A DNA stretch of 24,482 nt from CAZPYT01 sp964590955 (GCA_964590955.1 CAZPYT010000012.1:1-24482), one strand, 5' to 3'; positions 1 through 6,881 are shown, counted from the stretch's first letter. The notes: generated from the sequence alone by a model not told the origin. Made by a program: numbers and translations.

Positions 1-2
1 CA

Positions 3-110
3 CTTAGAGCAGCAATTACCGGAGAATCCGCAACCCCGCCCATCTTTGAAATTCTTCAAGTTATTGGTCGTGAAGAAACTTTGGCTCGGTTAAGAAATTC
101 CAATAAGTAA
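3..110 (+). CDS. gltX: Glutamyl-tRNA synthetase, C-terminal end (partial)
   Basis: The first 35 codons of the window, open from the left edge to a TAA stop, read LRAAITGESATPPIFEIL and then VIGREETLARLR. This matches the end of the anticodon-binding domain of bacterial GltX, whose usual form is LR.ALTG...SPgiFdvl..lGke..l.RL. The enzyme charges tRNA-Glu (and often tRNA-Gln) with glutamate in the cytoplasm. Only the tail is visible, so the catalytic HIGH and KMSKS motifs lie outside the window. The gene ends 120 bases before recA, with no clear terminator between. A non-discriminating or Gln-specific relative cannot be excluded from this fragment. Confidence 0.75.
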   Translation, partial: LRAAITGESATPPIFEILQVIGREETLARLRNSNK

Positions 111-139
111 TGTTTCTACTAATATTAGAGTATTCTCTA

Positions 140-167
140 TTGTTAAAAAATTCGCACTTGATAAAAT
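140..167 (+). promoter_or_regulatory. Candidate sigma-70 promoter of recA
   Basis: TTGTTA at 140-145 and TAAAAT at 162-167 are separated by 16 bases, an acceptable -35/-10 pair. Transcription would start near 174, just before the inverted repeat at 180-202. The region is AT-rich, so chance matches are possible. Confidence 0.35.
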
Positions 168-179
168 AAATCTACTAGC

Positions 180-202
180 TTGTTCTGAATTTTCCAGAAC
201 AA
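180..202 (+). promoter_or_regulatory. Perfect 8-bp inverted repeat upstream of recA (operator or stem-loop)
   Basis: TTGTTCTG (180-187) and CAGAACAA (195-202) are exact reverse complements separated by 7 bases. The repeat sits 28 bases before the recA ATG and just downstream of the candidate promoter. It is a plausible repressor operator, possibly an SOS box. It matches neither the Gram-positive LexA box (GAAC-N4-GTTC) nor the E. coli box (CTGT-N8-ACAG). It could also act as an RNA stem-loop. Confidence 0.5.
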
Positions 203-230
203 TCATAAATTTTTAATAGAAGGAATAAAT

Positions 231-1322
231 ATGTCACCACGTGTATCAACAAAAGATAGCATAGTAAAAGATTCTGCCCAAAAAAATAGGGAAATTGCCT
301 TGAATTCAGCACTTGCTCAAATAGAAAAAAACTATGGAGCTGGATCAATCATGAAACTTGGAGAAAAGCCAAAGGTTACAAATATTCCTTCTATACCAAC
401 CGGATCTATCGCATTAGATATTGCCCTAGGCGTAGGAGGTGTACCCAAAGGGAGAATTGTTGAAATTTATGGTCCTGAATCTTCGGGAAAAACAACCTTA
501 GTACAGCACATTATTGCAGAATCTCAAAGAATGGGCGGTACCGCAGCATTGATTGATGCCGAACATGCTTTTGATCCCATATATGCCGAAAAAACAGGAG
601 TTAATGTTGATGAACTTCTTGTTTCACAACCGGATACAGGTGAGCAGGCTCTTGAGATTGCTGAAACATTAATTAGATCAAATGCCGTAGATGTAATTGC
701 AATTGATTCAGTAGCAGCACTTGTGCCTAGAGCAGAGATTGAAGGGGATTTGGGAGATAGTCATATAGCACTGCAGGCAAGATTAATGAGCCATTCTTTA
801 AGAAGACTAGCCGGTGTGATAAGTAAATCCAACTGTACCGTAATATTTACAAACCAGCTTAGAACCAAAGTAGGTGTGATGTTTGGTAACCCTGAGACAA
901 CCTCAGGAGGAAATGCTTTGAAATATTATGCATCTGTTCGTATGGATATCCGAAAAATAGAGTCTTTGAAACAGGGCGATGAGTTTTTTGGGATTAAAGT
1001 AAGGGTAAAAGTTGTTAAAAATAAGGTATCTCCACCTTTTAGAACTGCAGAATTTGACATAATGTTTAATGAGGGTATCAGCAAGCAAGGTAATTTACTC
1101 GATGTAGGCGTAGAATTTGGAATTGTGAAAAAGAGCGGTGCTTGGTATGAATATAGTGGTGAAAAACTAGGTCAGGGTCGCGAAGCGGCAAAAACGTTTT
1201 TACAGGAGAATCAAAAAATATCCCATGAAATTGAAAAAGCAATACGCGCCAAAATAACTAAAGATGAAGATGTTCCTATGGAAATAGGTGGAGATCAAAG
1301 CTCATCTGATGATACAGAATAG
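231..1322 (+). CDS. recA: Recombinase RecA
   Basis: Full-length RecA of 363 residues, the ATP-dependent DNA strand-exchange protein for homologous recombination and SOS signalling. The Walker A motif GPESSGKT lies at residues 81-88. The DNA-binding loop region NPETTSGGNALKYYASVR is typical, with FTNQ in place of the usual FINQ. The N-terminus is about 15-20 residues longer than in E. coli RecA. The C-terminus is acidic and serine-rich (ending SSSDDTE), like the regulatory tails of other RecAs. The ATG is preceded by AGAAGGA at a good distance, one of the few clear Shine-Dalgarno sites here. recX follows within a few bases, so the two are probably co-transcribed. A promoter and an inverted repeat lie upstream. 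Confidence 0.97.
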   Translation: MSPRVSTKDSIVKDSAQKNREIALNSALAQIEKNYGAGSIMKLGEKPKVTNIPSIPTGSIALDIALGVGGVPKGRIVEIYGPESSGKTTLVQHIIAESQRMGGTAALIDAEHAFDPIYAEKTGVNVDELLVSQPDTGEQALEIAETLIRSNAVDVIAIDSVAALVPRAEIEGDLGDSHIALQARLMSHSLRRLAGVISKSNCTVIFTNQLRTKVGVMFGNPETTSGGNALKYYASVRMDIRKIESLKQGDEFFGIKVRVKVVKNKVSPPFRTAEFDIMFNEGISKQGNLLDVGVEFGIVKKSGAWYEYSGEKLGQGREAAKTFLQENQKISHEIEKAIRAKITKDEDVPMEIGGDQSSSDDTE

Positions 1323-1333
1323 TCTAATTGAAT

Positions 1334-1837
1334 ATGCAAGCAGAAAAATTATACAATTCTTTGCTTAATGCGGCTTTGAATTATTTAACAATTAAAGGGC
1401 GTACGAAACATGAAGTTTTTCTAAAGTTGGACAGTGTTATAGAAAAAATCAATGATTGTTCAAATGAAGAAAAGCTCGAAGCAAAAGAGAAAGTACTGCA
1501 AAGACTTGAAAAATTAAATTTACTCAATGATCTTGATTATTCGCGACGATTTGTCTCTGAAAGCTTAAATAAGGGAAAAGGCGACAGCAATTTAAAAATT
1601 AGAGAAAAACTAAGACAACGCGGAATTCCCTCTGAGATAATTTCTTTAGTAATAAAAGAAATCCCGGCCAATCTTGAAGATGATAATATCGAAAAGCTTA
1701 TTATAAAAAAGGAAAGATCGTTGCAAAAATATTCCATAAATGAAAAAAAACAAAGAATTATCGCATTTCTATTAAGGAAAGGTTTTTCCTATGGGAAAAT
1801 ACGATCTGTTGTTGACAGGGTTGTTGGTGTAAAATAG
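1334..1837 (+). CDS. recX: RecX-family regulator of RecA
   Basis: A small basic helical protein of about 167 residues directly downstream of recA. The N-terminal stretch ALNYLTIKGRTKHEV matches the RecX opening pattern (AL.yLa.R.rs..El). It also has NDLDYSRRFVSE and the C-terminal RKGFSYGKIRSVVD, typical of RecX triple-helix repeats. RecX binds RecA filaments and modulates, usually inhibits, strand exchange. The start is uncertain: TTG at 1328 or ATG at 1334, neither with a clear ribosome site. ATG is chosen as the commoner codon. Its closeness to recA suggests translational coupling. Confidence 0.85.
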   Translation: MQAEKLYNSLLNAALNYLTIKGRTKHEVFLKLDSVIEKINDCSNEEKLEAKEKVLQRLEKLNLLNDLDYSRRFVSESLNKGKGDSNLKIREKLRQRGIPSEIISLVIKEIPANLEDDNIEKLIIKKERSLQKYSINEKKQRIIAFLLRKGFSYGKIRSVVDRVVGVK

Positions 1838-1887
1838 AATCCACTTGGAAAAAGAAAATCTGATTTTATTTTAAAAATATGAAACTT

Positions 1888-1915
1888 TTGTTGTTAATAA
1901 ATAGAATAATATACA
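1888..1915 (+). promoter_or_regulatory. Candidate promoter of rny
   Basis: TTGTTG at 1888-1893 and TATACA at 1910-1915 are 16 bases apart, in the 159-base gap between recX and rny. Transcription would start near 1922, leaving a leader of about 75 bases that contains the rny ribosome site. No gene is seen in the gap. Confidence 0.35.
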
Positions 1916-1996
1916 ACGAGCGCCTATAAAGCGTTTTTCATTATTTCATTGTAAGGTTTGATTTTTCCGATAATTATTTATTTTGGAGATAAAAAT

Positions 1997-3481
1997 ATGT
2001 TTAAAGAATTATTGAAAAAGCTGTTTTCTGATTCTCAAGTACAAGAAAAACCTGCAGAGTCAAAAATTGACGAAGAAGCAAAGCTTGCTGCAATAAGGGC
2101 AAAAGCAAAAGAGATAGTGCTGGAAGCCAAATCAGAAGCTTTAAGAATTAGAAGTTCTGCTGAAGAAGATGCAAAGAAAGTTAAATCAGACTCAATAGAG
2201 TCCGAGAAGAAATTAGCCGTACAAAAAGCTGAGATTGAGGCTAAAATGAGAGACTTGGACGAGAAGACAAAAAACCTAAAGCGAGCAAAAGAAGCTATAG
2301 ATAAACTCAATGAGGAAGCAGATGAATTACTGAAAAGAAGGAAAACAGAACTGGAAAAGATTTCTTCTTTATCTAAAGAAGAGGCAAGAGAGGCCATAAT
2401 GAAGCAGGTTGACAAAGATTTAGTTGTCGAAAAAGCAAAAAAGATCAAATTAATGGAAGAAGAGGTTAAAAAGAAAGTTGATGAGACATCTAGAAACTTG
2501 CTTGTTGAAGCAATGCGTTATGGTGCTACAGATTATGTAGTTGAATACACCAGTTCAAAGGTGAAACTTACCGATGATGATATTAAAGGCCGTATTATTG
2601 GCAAAGAAGGTAGAAATATTAAAAAACTAGAGGAAATGACCGGTGTTGAATTTGATATGGATTCCAATTCAGATGAAATTTTGATTTCCAGTTTTGACCC
2701 AATTAGAAGAGAAGTAGCTAAAGTTACTCTTGAAAGATTGATGAAGGATGGGCGAATTCAGCCCGCAAGAATAGAAGAAGTTGTTGAACAAACAAAGCAA
2801 GAAATTGATCGCATCATGGAAAAAGCCGGTGAGGATTTGTGTCATATGGTTGGGGCGTATCACGTACCCAAAGAGCTCGTGAAAATGCTGGGGAAATTTA
2901 AATATAGATTTTCATACGGCCAAAACATGATCGAACATACACTCGAAGAAACAAAAATGGGCATTGCAATTGCCCATGAATTGGGTGTTGACGTTGAAGT
3001 TGTCCGTATGGGTTGTTTATTTCATGATATTGGAAAAATTGTTACCGAAGATGAAGGTACCCATATTCAGCTGGGAGTAGATCTTCTAAACAGACATGGT
3101 GTTGATGAAAAAATTGTAAATTGTGTTGCTGAGCATCATGAAGACAAACCTTTTAGCTCCATTGAATCCTCAATAGTAAATCTTGTAGATCATGTAAGCG
3201 GCGCCAGGCCCGGAGCTCGAGGTGAGGATTATGAATCATATGTAAAGAGAATGAAAGCTCTAGAAGAAGCTGCGACTCAATTTGATGGTGTAGATAAAGC
3301 GTATGCAATTTCAGCCGGTAGAGAAGTTAGAGTATTTGTAAAACCGGATAGAGTTGACGACGATTCTACAGCATTCTTAGCCCGTGAAATAGCTAAGAAA
3401 ATTGAACTAGAACAGTCCTACCCCGGGGTTGTAAAAGTTACTGTTATAAGAGAAACGCGCGTAACCGAAACTGCAAAATAA
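1997..3481 (+). CDS. rny: Ribonuclease Y
   Basis: Endoribonuclease that starts mRNA decay in many bacteria. A long charged coiled coil (about residues 25-180) is followed by a KH domain with GRIIGKEGRNIKKLE (from residue 198) and an HD domain with the metal-binding pair LFHDIGK (His343-Asp344) and EHHE. The protein has 494 residues from the ATG at 1997, which has GGAG 8 bases upstream. A TTG 39 bases earlier is in frame but has no support. RNase Y normally begins with a transmembrane helix. Here the N-terminus is MFKELLKKLFSD, an amphipathic helix with no true membrane span. The protein may be peripheral to the membrane or soluble. ymdB lies nearby, as in Bacillus. Confidence 0.95.
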   Translation: MFKELLKKLFSDSQVQEKPAESKIDEEAKLAAIRAKAKEIVLEAKSEALRIRSSAEEDAKKVKSDSIESEKKLAVQKAEIEAKMRDLDEKTKNLKRAKEAIDKLNEEADELLKRRKTELEKISSLSKEEAREAIMKQVDKDLVVEKAKKIKLMEEEVKKKVDETSRNLLVEAMRYGATDYVVEYTSSKVKLTDDDIKGRIIGKEGRNIKKLEEMTGVEFDMDSNSDEILISSFDPIRREVAKVTLERLMKDGRIQPARIEEVVEQTKQEIDRIMEKAGEDLCHMVGAYHVPKELVKMLGKFKYRFSYGQNMIEHTLEETKMGIAIAHELGVDVEVVRMGCLFHDIGKIVTEDEGTHIQLGVDLLNRHGVDEKIVNCVAEHHEDKPFSSIESSIVNLVDHVSGARPGARGEDYESYVKRMKALEEAATQFDGVDKAYAISAGREVRVFVKPDRVDDDSTAFLAREIAKKIELEQSYPGVVKVTVIRETRVTETAK

Positions 3482-3583
3482 TGCGATGTTTTGAAGGGCT
3501 GCTCAGGGTAATTGTATTTCACAAAAGCTTTGTACAGCAAACATGCAGTAATTTGTGTTTGGTAAAATAAAAATATGGTAAAT

Positions 3584-3592
3584 TGTTATAGT
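3584..3592 (+). promoter_or_regulatory. Extended -10 element before the small membrane protein gene
   Basis: TG-T-TATAGT (TG 3584-3585, hexamer 3587-3592) is a good extended -10 box without a clear -35. Transcription would start near 3599, 17 bases before the ATG at 3616. The rest of the 134-base gap after rny shows nothing convincing. Confidence 0.4.
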
Positions 3593-3615
3593 GAAAGGCG
3601 TTTAAAACTGTCGTT

Positions 3616-3822
3616 ATGTACTACTTGCTATTACTACTGCTGTTCATAATTTTATATTACGTTTTCGTAAAGCTCTTAAGTTCAATACTAAAAGGTTGCT
3701 TAATGGCATTGTTTGTATTATTTTTAGTTGTGGTTATTTCAGCCTTTGTTAAATCAACAAAGGTTCCCGTTGATGTTTTTGGAATTTATTTGATTGAGAA
3801 TTTTGAGGTGACCAAGAAATAA
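3616..3822 (+). CDS. Small two-helix membrane protein (function unknown)
   Basis: A 68-residue, very hydrophobic protein. One transmembrane segment spans about residues 2-25 (MYYLLLLLLFIILYYVFV) and a second spans about 29-48 (CLMALFVLFLVVVISAFV). A short polar tail, ending EVTKK, follows. I do not recognise the family. Reality is supported by a candidate extended -10 promoter upstream, the ATG start, and a stop only 5 bases before ymdB. A possible ymdB ribosome site (GAGGTG) lies inside its last codons. It may be a membrane anchor or partner for the neighbouring RNA-decay proteins, but nothing in the sequence shows this. Confidence 0.6.
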   Translation: MYYLLLLLLFIILYYVFVKLLSSILKGCLMALFVLFLVVVISAFVKSTKVPVDVFGIYLIENFEVTKK

Positions 3823-3827
3823 GTAAT

Positions 3828-4604
3828 ATGAAAATACTGTTTATCGGAGATATAGTAGCCCGCCCCGGAAGATATGCTGTGAGAGAAGTTCTTCCCAACT
3901 TAATAAAAGAAAATAAAATTGATTTTGTCGTTGCAAATGCTGAAAACCTGGCACATGGTCGCGGCGCTACTCCTGAAACTCTTTTGGAAATGCAAAATCT
4001 TGGTGTAAATTATTTTACAGGAGGAGACCACGTTTACTGGCACAAAGGGTTTGAGGAATCAATCGATTCACTTCCTATAGTACGCCCGGCAACCTTTGTA
4101 CCTGGATCTCCGGGTAAAGGTTATGCAATAGTTGACGCAGGAAAGCTGGGAAATATTTTAATCATAAATTTGATGGGACGAACTACCTTTGGAAATAAGT
4201 ACTACGATGATCCATTTAGAGCAGTAGATGCAATCTTAGATGATGTAAAAGACAAGACTATAACGTTCTCAATCTTAGACTTTCATGCTGAAGCAACAAG
4301 CGAAAAGTATGCCATGGGTTATTATCTTGACGGTAGGATAAATGCCGTATTGGGTACCCACACACATGTTCCCACCTGTGATGGTGCGGTATTTCCAAAA
4401 GGAACTTTTTATATTTCAGATGTAGGCATGACTGGTGCAATAGAATCAGTGATAGGTGTGAAGAAAGAAATTATTATTGCACAGTTTACTACAGGGCAGC
4501 ATCAGAAGTACGAATGGGAAAACACTGGAACTAAAGCATTTAGGAGTGTATTATTGGACACAGAAAGAAATACTATCGAAAGAATTGATAAGTATCTCGC
4601 TTAG
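3828..4604 (+). CDS. ymdB: YmdB-family metallophosphoesterase (TIGR00282 type)
   Basis: A 258-residue calcineurin-like phosphoesterase. Bacillus YmdB acts on 2',3'-cyclic nucleotides and affects biofilm and RNA metabolism. Visible metal-site residues are Asp8 (FIGDIVARPGR), Glu39-Asn40 (NAENLAHG), His68, His153 (DFHAEATSEK), and His178/His180 (GTHTHVPT). One key residue differs: the family motif GNH reads GDH here (Asp67 for the bridging Asn), which may alter metal choice or rate. Length and all other motifs fit the family. The order rny then ymdB is conserved with Bacillus, which supports a role in RNA turnover. Confidence 0.92.
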   Translation: MKILFIGDIVARPGRYAVREVLPNLIKENKIDFVVANAENLAHGRGATPETLLEMQNLGVNYFTGGDHVYWHKGFEESIDSLPIVRPATFVPGSPGKGYAIVDAGKLGNILIINLMGRTTFGNKYYDDPFRAVDAILDDVKDKTITFSILDFHAEATSEKYAMGYYLDGRINAVLGTHTHVPTCDGAVFPKGTFYISDVGMTGAIESVIGVKKEIIIAQFTTGQHQKYEWENTGTKAFRSVLLDTERNTIERIDKYLA

Positions 4605-4648
4605 TATTTCTTCGCAATATTAAAAAGATTATATTAGTTAGAAAGTTA

Positions 4649-4689
4649 TTGCCACCAGGCAAGCCCTTAATGCGATAGCAAATCAGGGT
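4649..4689 (+). promoter_or_regulatory. Two tandem hairpins in the HU gene leader
   Basis: TTGCC-ACCA-GGCAA (4649-4662) is a perfect 5-bp stem with a four-base loop. It is followed at once by GCCCT (4663-4667) pairing with AGGGT (4685-4689), enclosing a small TGC-GATA-GCA stem. The pair lies 9 bases upstream of the HU Shine-Dalgarno site. It could be a translational control element, an mRNA-stabilising 5' structure or a protein-binding site. Confidence 0.4.
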
Positions 4690-4713
4690 AAGTTCTGAAG
4701 GGGGGTGTTTTAA

Positions 4714-4986
4714 GTGACCAAAACAGATTTAATTACAGCTGTAGCTGACAGAGCAGGTATGACCAAAGTCGATGCTTCTAAAGCATTGGACGCATTGGCC
4801 GATACAATCAAATCTGCACTCAGCAGAGGTGAAAAAGTTACTTGGACCGGAGTTGGTACTTTCGAAGTTAGATCAAGAGCAGCAAGAATGGGTAGAAACC
4901 CACAAACAGGTGCTCCTTTACACATTCCAGCAAGTAAAACACCAGCTTTCAAGGCCGGTAAAGGTTTGAAAGATTCTGTAAAGTAA
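4714..4986 (+). CDS. DNA-binding protein HU
   Basis: A 90-residue nucleoid protein of the HU/IHF family, acting as a homodimer that bends and compacts DNA. The N-terminus MTKTDLITAVADRAGMTK and the signature GVGTFEVRSRAARMGRNPQT with IPASKTPAFKAGK are textbook HU. The start is GTG at 4714, preceded by a very strong Shine-Dalgarno run (AAGGGGGGTG, 4699-4708), suggesting high expression. The gene is flanked upstream by two tandem hairpins and downstream by a strong stem-loop terminator, so it is probably expressed as a single-gene unit. Confidence 0.95.
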   Translation: MTKTDLITAVADRAGMTKVDASKALDALADTIKSALSRGEKVTWTGVGTFEVRSRAARMGRNPQTGAPLHIPASKTPAFKAGKGLKDSVK

Positions 4987-5020
4987 GAATCATTTAGTGA
5001 ATTTTGCTTTATGTGGCAAT

Positions 5021-5046
5021 ACAACTCTCGAGCGCTCGGGGGTTGT
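5021..5046. terminator. Hairpin terminator between HU and the convergent minus-strand genes
   Basis: ACAACTCTCGA (5021-5031) pairs along its whole length with TCGGGGGTTGT (5036-5046), using two G-U wobbles, around a GCGC loop. It lies between convergent transcription units, so it may work in both directions. The T-tract after the stem is poor, which lowers confidence for strict Rho-independent action. Confidence 0.7.
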
Positions 5047-5087
5047 TTGCGTATTAGAACATTAATTTGGGAAAAACTCAGAATAGT

Positions 5088-5408
5088 TTAGAAATATTTC
5101 TGCAAATATTGAAGGAATACTACTATTACAACAAGAGTAAATATAATAGCCCAATTTTTATTAATAACTAGTTTTCTTTTTTTCAAGAATAGATAAAAAA
5201 GTATTCCTAAAGGAATTGATGTCAATGCTGCTACTTGTGGTATAAATAAAACAAGTGCCACACATGAAAAATCCGCACATAGAAATCTTCCCGTAAAAAT
5301 TAAGAGTAAGCATGTTACGATAAATGACAAAAAATATGCAGGTATAGCTAGAAATACATTTCTACCAATTAAATTTATTTTCTGATTTGGGTATTTTATA
5401 AGTTTCAT
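5088..5408 (-). CDS. Small three-helix membrane protein with CxDxxC motif (second of tandem pair)
   Basis: A 106-residue hydrophobic protein of unknown function. The predicted layout is a basic N-terminus, helix 1 (about residues 18-38), a short loop containing CADFSC, helix 2 (about 50-75), a basic loop KKRKLVINKN, and helix 3 (about 86-102). By the positive-inside rule the cysteine loop faces outward. Its start overlaps the stop of the upstream gene (ATGA, 5405-5408), so the two are translationally coupled. Its neighbour has the same size, the same three-helix plan and the same CxDxxC motif at the matching place, so the genes are probably duplicates. Both run against the surrounding genes, which suggests a local insertion. 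Confidence 0.7.
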   Translation of the reverse strand: MKLIKYPNQKINLIGRNVFLAIPAYFLSFIVTCLLLIFTGRFLCADFSCVALVLFIPQVAALTSIPLGILFYLFLKKRKLVINKNWAIIFTLVVIVVFLQYLQKYF

Positions 5409-5707
5409 TGTATTAATAATGCTATATATAACGTAATAAAAAATAGAAATCCAATTATGCCAATAACCAGTTTAATCTTTATTTTCAAGCTCTTTAAAAT
5501 AAAAAATATTGGTATGCTCAGCATAAGTCCATATGAAAAAGTATATGCGATGACTGCAGGTGCTACTCCAAAACATTCAATATCCTCACACTGAGTAATA
5601 CTATTTGGTATTTGATTTATTATTAAATATGCTGATAGGAATCCATAAAATATTGATGGTATAATCAAAATCAAATCATAATCCTTTTTTTTATCTAATA
5701 AATTCAT
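5405..5707 (-). CDS. Small three-helix membrane protein with CxDxxC motif (first of tandem pair)
   Basis: A 100-residue membrane protein of unknown function. It has a charged N-terminus (DKKKDYD), helix 1 (about residues 12-30), an outward loop with CEDIEC, helix 2 (about 48-71), a basic loop KSLKIKIK, and helix 3 (about 80-99). The motif and topology match the downstream gene, with which it overlaps by 4 bases. A good promoter (TTGTAA-N17-TATGTT on the minus strand) predicts transcription starting only about 8 bases before the ATG, leaving almost no leader. The paired cysteines suggest an extracytoplasmic disulfide or metal site, but this is inference. Confidence 0.7.
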   Translation of the reverse strand: MNLLDKKKDYDLILIIPSIFYGFLSAYLIINQIPNSITQCEDIECFGVAPAVIAYTFSYGLMLSIPIFFILKSLKIKIKLVIGIIGFLFFITLYIALLIQ

Positions 5708-5721
5708 TATAGGATAATGAT

Positions 5722-5750
5722 AACATAGCTTCTCCGGTCAGCAATTACAA
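5722..5750 (-). promoter_or_regulatory. Promoter for the minus-strand membrane protein pair
   Basis: On the minus strand TTGTAA (5750-5745) and TATGTT (5727-5722) are separated by exactly 17 bases. The predicted start near 5715 leaves a leader of about 8 bases before the ATG at 5707, with no room for a ribosome site. Confidence 0.5.
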
Positions 5751-5796
5751 CACACATTATGCTAATAGAGATTGTAGATAGAGCTAAAATAAGACT

Positions 5797-5823
5797 CTAG
5801 CAATCATATAAATGTAGTGCTAA
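5797..5823 (+). promoter_or_regulatory. CIRCE-like HrcA operator upstream of dnaJ
   Basis: CTAGCAATC-N9-TAGTGCTAA matches the CIRCE consensus TTAGCACTC-N9-GAGTGCTAA at 15 of 18 positions with the exact 9-base spacer. It ends 9 bases before the dnaJ ATG and overlaps the dnaJ -10 box. CIRCE is the binding site of the heat-shock repressor HrcA, so dnaJ is probably heat inducible. hrcA itself is not in the window. Confidence 0.65.
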
Positions 5824-5826
5824 AAT
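5818..5826 (+). promoter_or_regulatory. Extended -10 promoter of dnaJ, predicting a leaderless mRNA
   Basis: TG-C-TAAAAT with the hexamer at 5821-5826. Standard spacing puts the transcription start at 5833, exactly the A of the dnaJ ATG. It overlaps the CIRCE-like operator, as expected for repression. No good -35 is seen. Confidence 0.5.
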
Positions 5827-5832
5827 ACGCAC

Positions 5833-6768
5833 ATGCCATCCAGCAAAGATTATTATTCAATATTGGGCATAGATAAAAATGCTTCACCTGAGGATATAAA
5901 AAAAGCATATCGTAAGCTCGCCAGAGAACATCACCCTGATATGGTTGGCTCTGACGGAAAACAAGCGGCAGAAGAGCGTTTTAAAGAAATTAACGAAGCA
6001 TATCAGGTCTTAAGTGACGACCAGAAAAGAAAAATGTATGACCAGTATGGTTCGTCGGCTTTTGGAGGTGGGGCTGGTGGTGGTTCTAACGGCAATCCAT
6101 TTGGACAAGGCTTTGGTGGGGGTCAATGGGGTCCTTTTAATTACACATATTCTTCCGGAAGTGGCGGTAGCTCGGATTTTGATCCTTTCGACATCTTCGA
6201 GGATTTTTTTGGTTTTAGAGGATTTTCAGGTAGAAGGCAAGCACAAAAAGGAAAAAATCTTTATTACGAACTTCATATTGAATTTAAAGAAGCAGTATTT
6301 GGTGTAGAAAAAGATATTAATATTGAAAGCGGAAAAGTTAAAGTAAAAATTCCGGCTGGTGTGAGGAATGGCACTGAGATCAGATTTGCCGGCAAAGGTA
6401 TGTCCGGACATAACAATCTACCTCCGGGAGATTTATTTTTGACAATTAGATTGGCGATGCCAAAATTTTTTCAACAGGTTGGCGATGTGTTAGTGACTGT
6501 CAAAGACTTAAATATGGCAATGGCAGCTTTAGGCGGCTCAATTGAAGTTGATGTTGTTGATTTAAAAAGTGCAACCGGGCTGGGAAAAGAAAAACTTAAA
6601 ATCCCATCAGGTACGCAACATGGTACTCAATTTAGGCTTAGAGGACGAGGTATGCCGCGTGTAAACTCATCAGGACAGGGGGATTTGATTGTGCAAACAC
6701 TTGTATCTATACCAAAATCGTTGAGTAGAAAACAAAAGAAGATATTAGAGGAGTATTTATCTTCCTAA
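5833..6768 (+). CDS. DnaJ-type co-chaperone lacking the zinc finger
   Basis: A 311-residue J-domain protein that stimulates DnaK ATPase and delivers unfolded clients. The J domain occupies residues 1-70 with HPD at 34-36. A Gly/Phe-rich linker (about 74-120) follows, then two beta-sandwich client-binding domains (about 145-311; KIPAGVRNGTEIRFAGKG and KIPSGTQHGTQFRLRGRGMP). The CxxCxGxG zinc repeats of classical DnaJ are absent and the protein has no cysteine at all, so it is a CbpA/class B-like form. There is no Shine-Dalgarno site; the -10 box predicts a leaderless transcript. The CIRCE-like site points to HrcA control. dnaK and grpE are not nearby. Confidence 0.9.
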   Translation: MPSSKDYYSILGIDKNASPEDIKKAYRKLAREHHPDMVGSDGKQAAEERFKEINEAYQVLSDDQKRKMYDQYGSSAFGGGAGGGSNGNPFGQGFGGGQWGPFNYTYSSGSGGSSDFDPFDIFEDFFGFRGFSGRRQAQKGKNLYYELHIEFKEAVFGVEKDINIESGKVKVKIPAGVRNGTEIRFAGKGMSGHNNLPPGDLFLTIRLAMPKFFQQVGDVLVTVKDLNMAMAALGGSIEVDVVDLKSATGLGKEKLKIPSGTQHGTQFRLRGRGMPRVNSSGQGDLIVQTLVSIPKSLSRKQKKILEEYLSS

Positions 6769-6793
6769 TAGATATTTAGTGTTTACTTTTACA

Positions 6794-6822
6794 TTGACCA
6801 AAACTCACATTTGTGCTAATTT
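6794..6822 (+). promoter_or_regulatory. Strong promoter of nusA
   Basis: TTGACC (6794-6799), a 17-base spacer, then TAATTT (6817-6822) preceded by an extended TG. Transcription should start near 6829, giving a leader of about 59 bases that includes the hairpin at 6857-6881. Confidence 0.6.
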
Positions 6823-6856
6823 AACACTGCATTTTGTATAAAGTTTTTGTTTATTT

Positions 6857-6881
6857 GGTGGGCTGTCCCACCTTTATTTTT
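6857..6881 (+). terminator. Intrinsic terminator (attenuator) in the nusA leader
   Basis: GGTGGG (6857-6862) and CCCACC (6867-6872) form a perfect 6-bp GC-rich stem with a CTGT loop. The tract TTTATTTTT (6873-6881) follows at once. This is a complete Rho-independent terminator, placed downstream of the nusA promoter and 6 bases before the nusA ATG. Because NusA stimulates termination, it may give negative feedback on nusA-infB. It would also stop readthrough from dnaJ. Confidence 0.7.

Noticed and set aside
2035..2448. 137-codon minus-strand frame inside rny
   Set aside because: It mirrors the Lys/Glu-rich coiled coil and yields a low-complexity Ser/Phe-rich product.
6793..6819. Possible second CIRCE element before nusA (TTGTGCTAA)
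   Set aside because: Only the downstream half matches; the segment 18 bases upstream (ATTGACCAA) does not resemble the other half and is better read as the -35 box.
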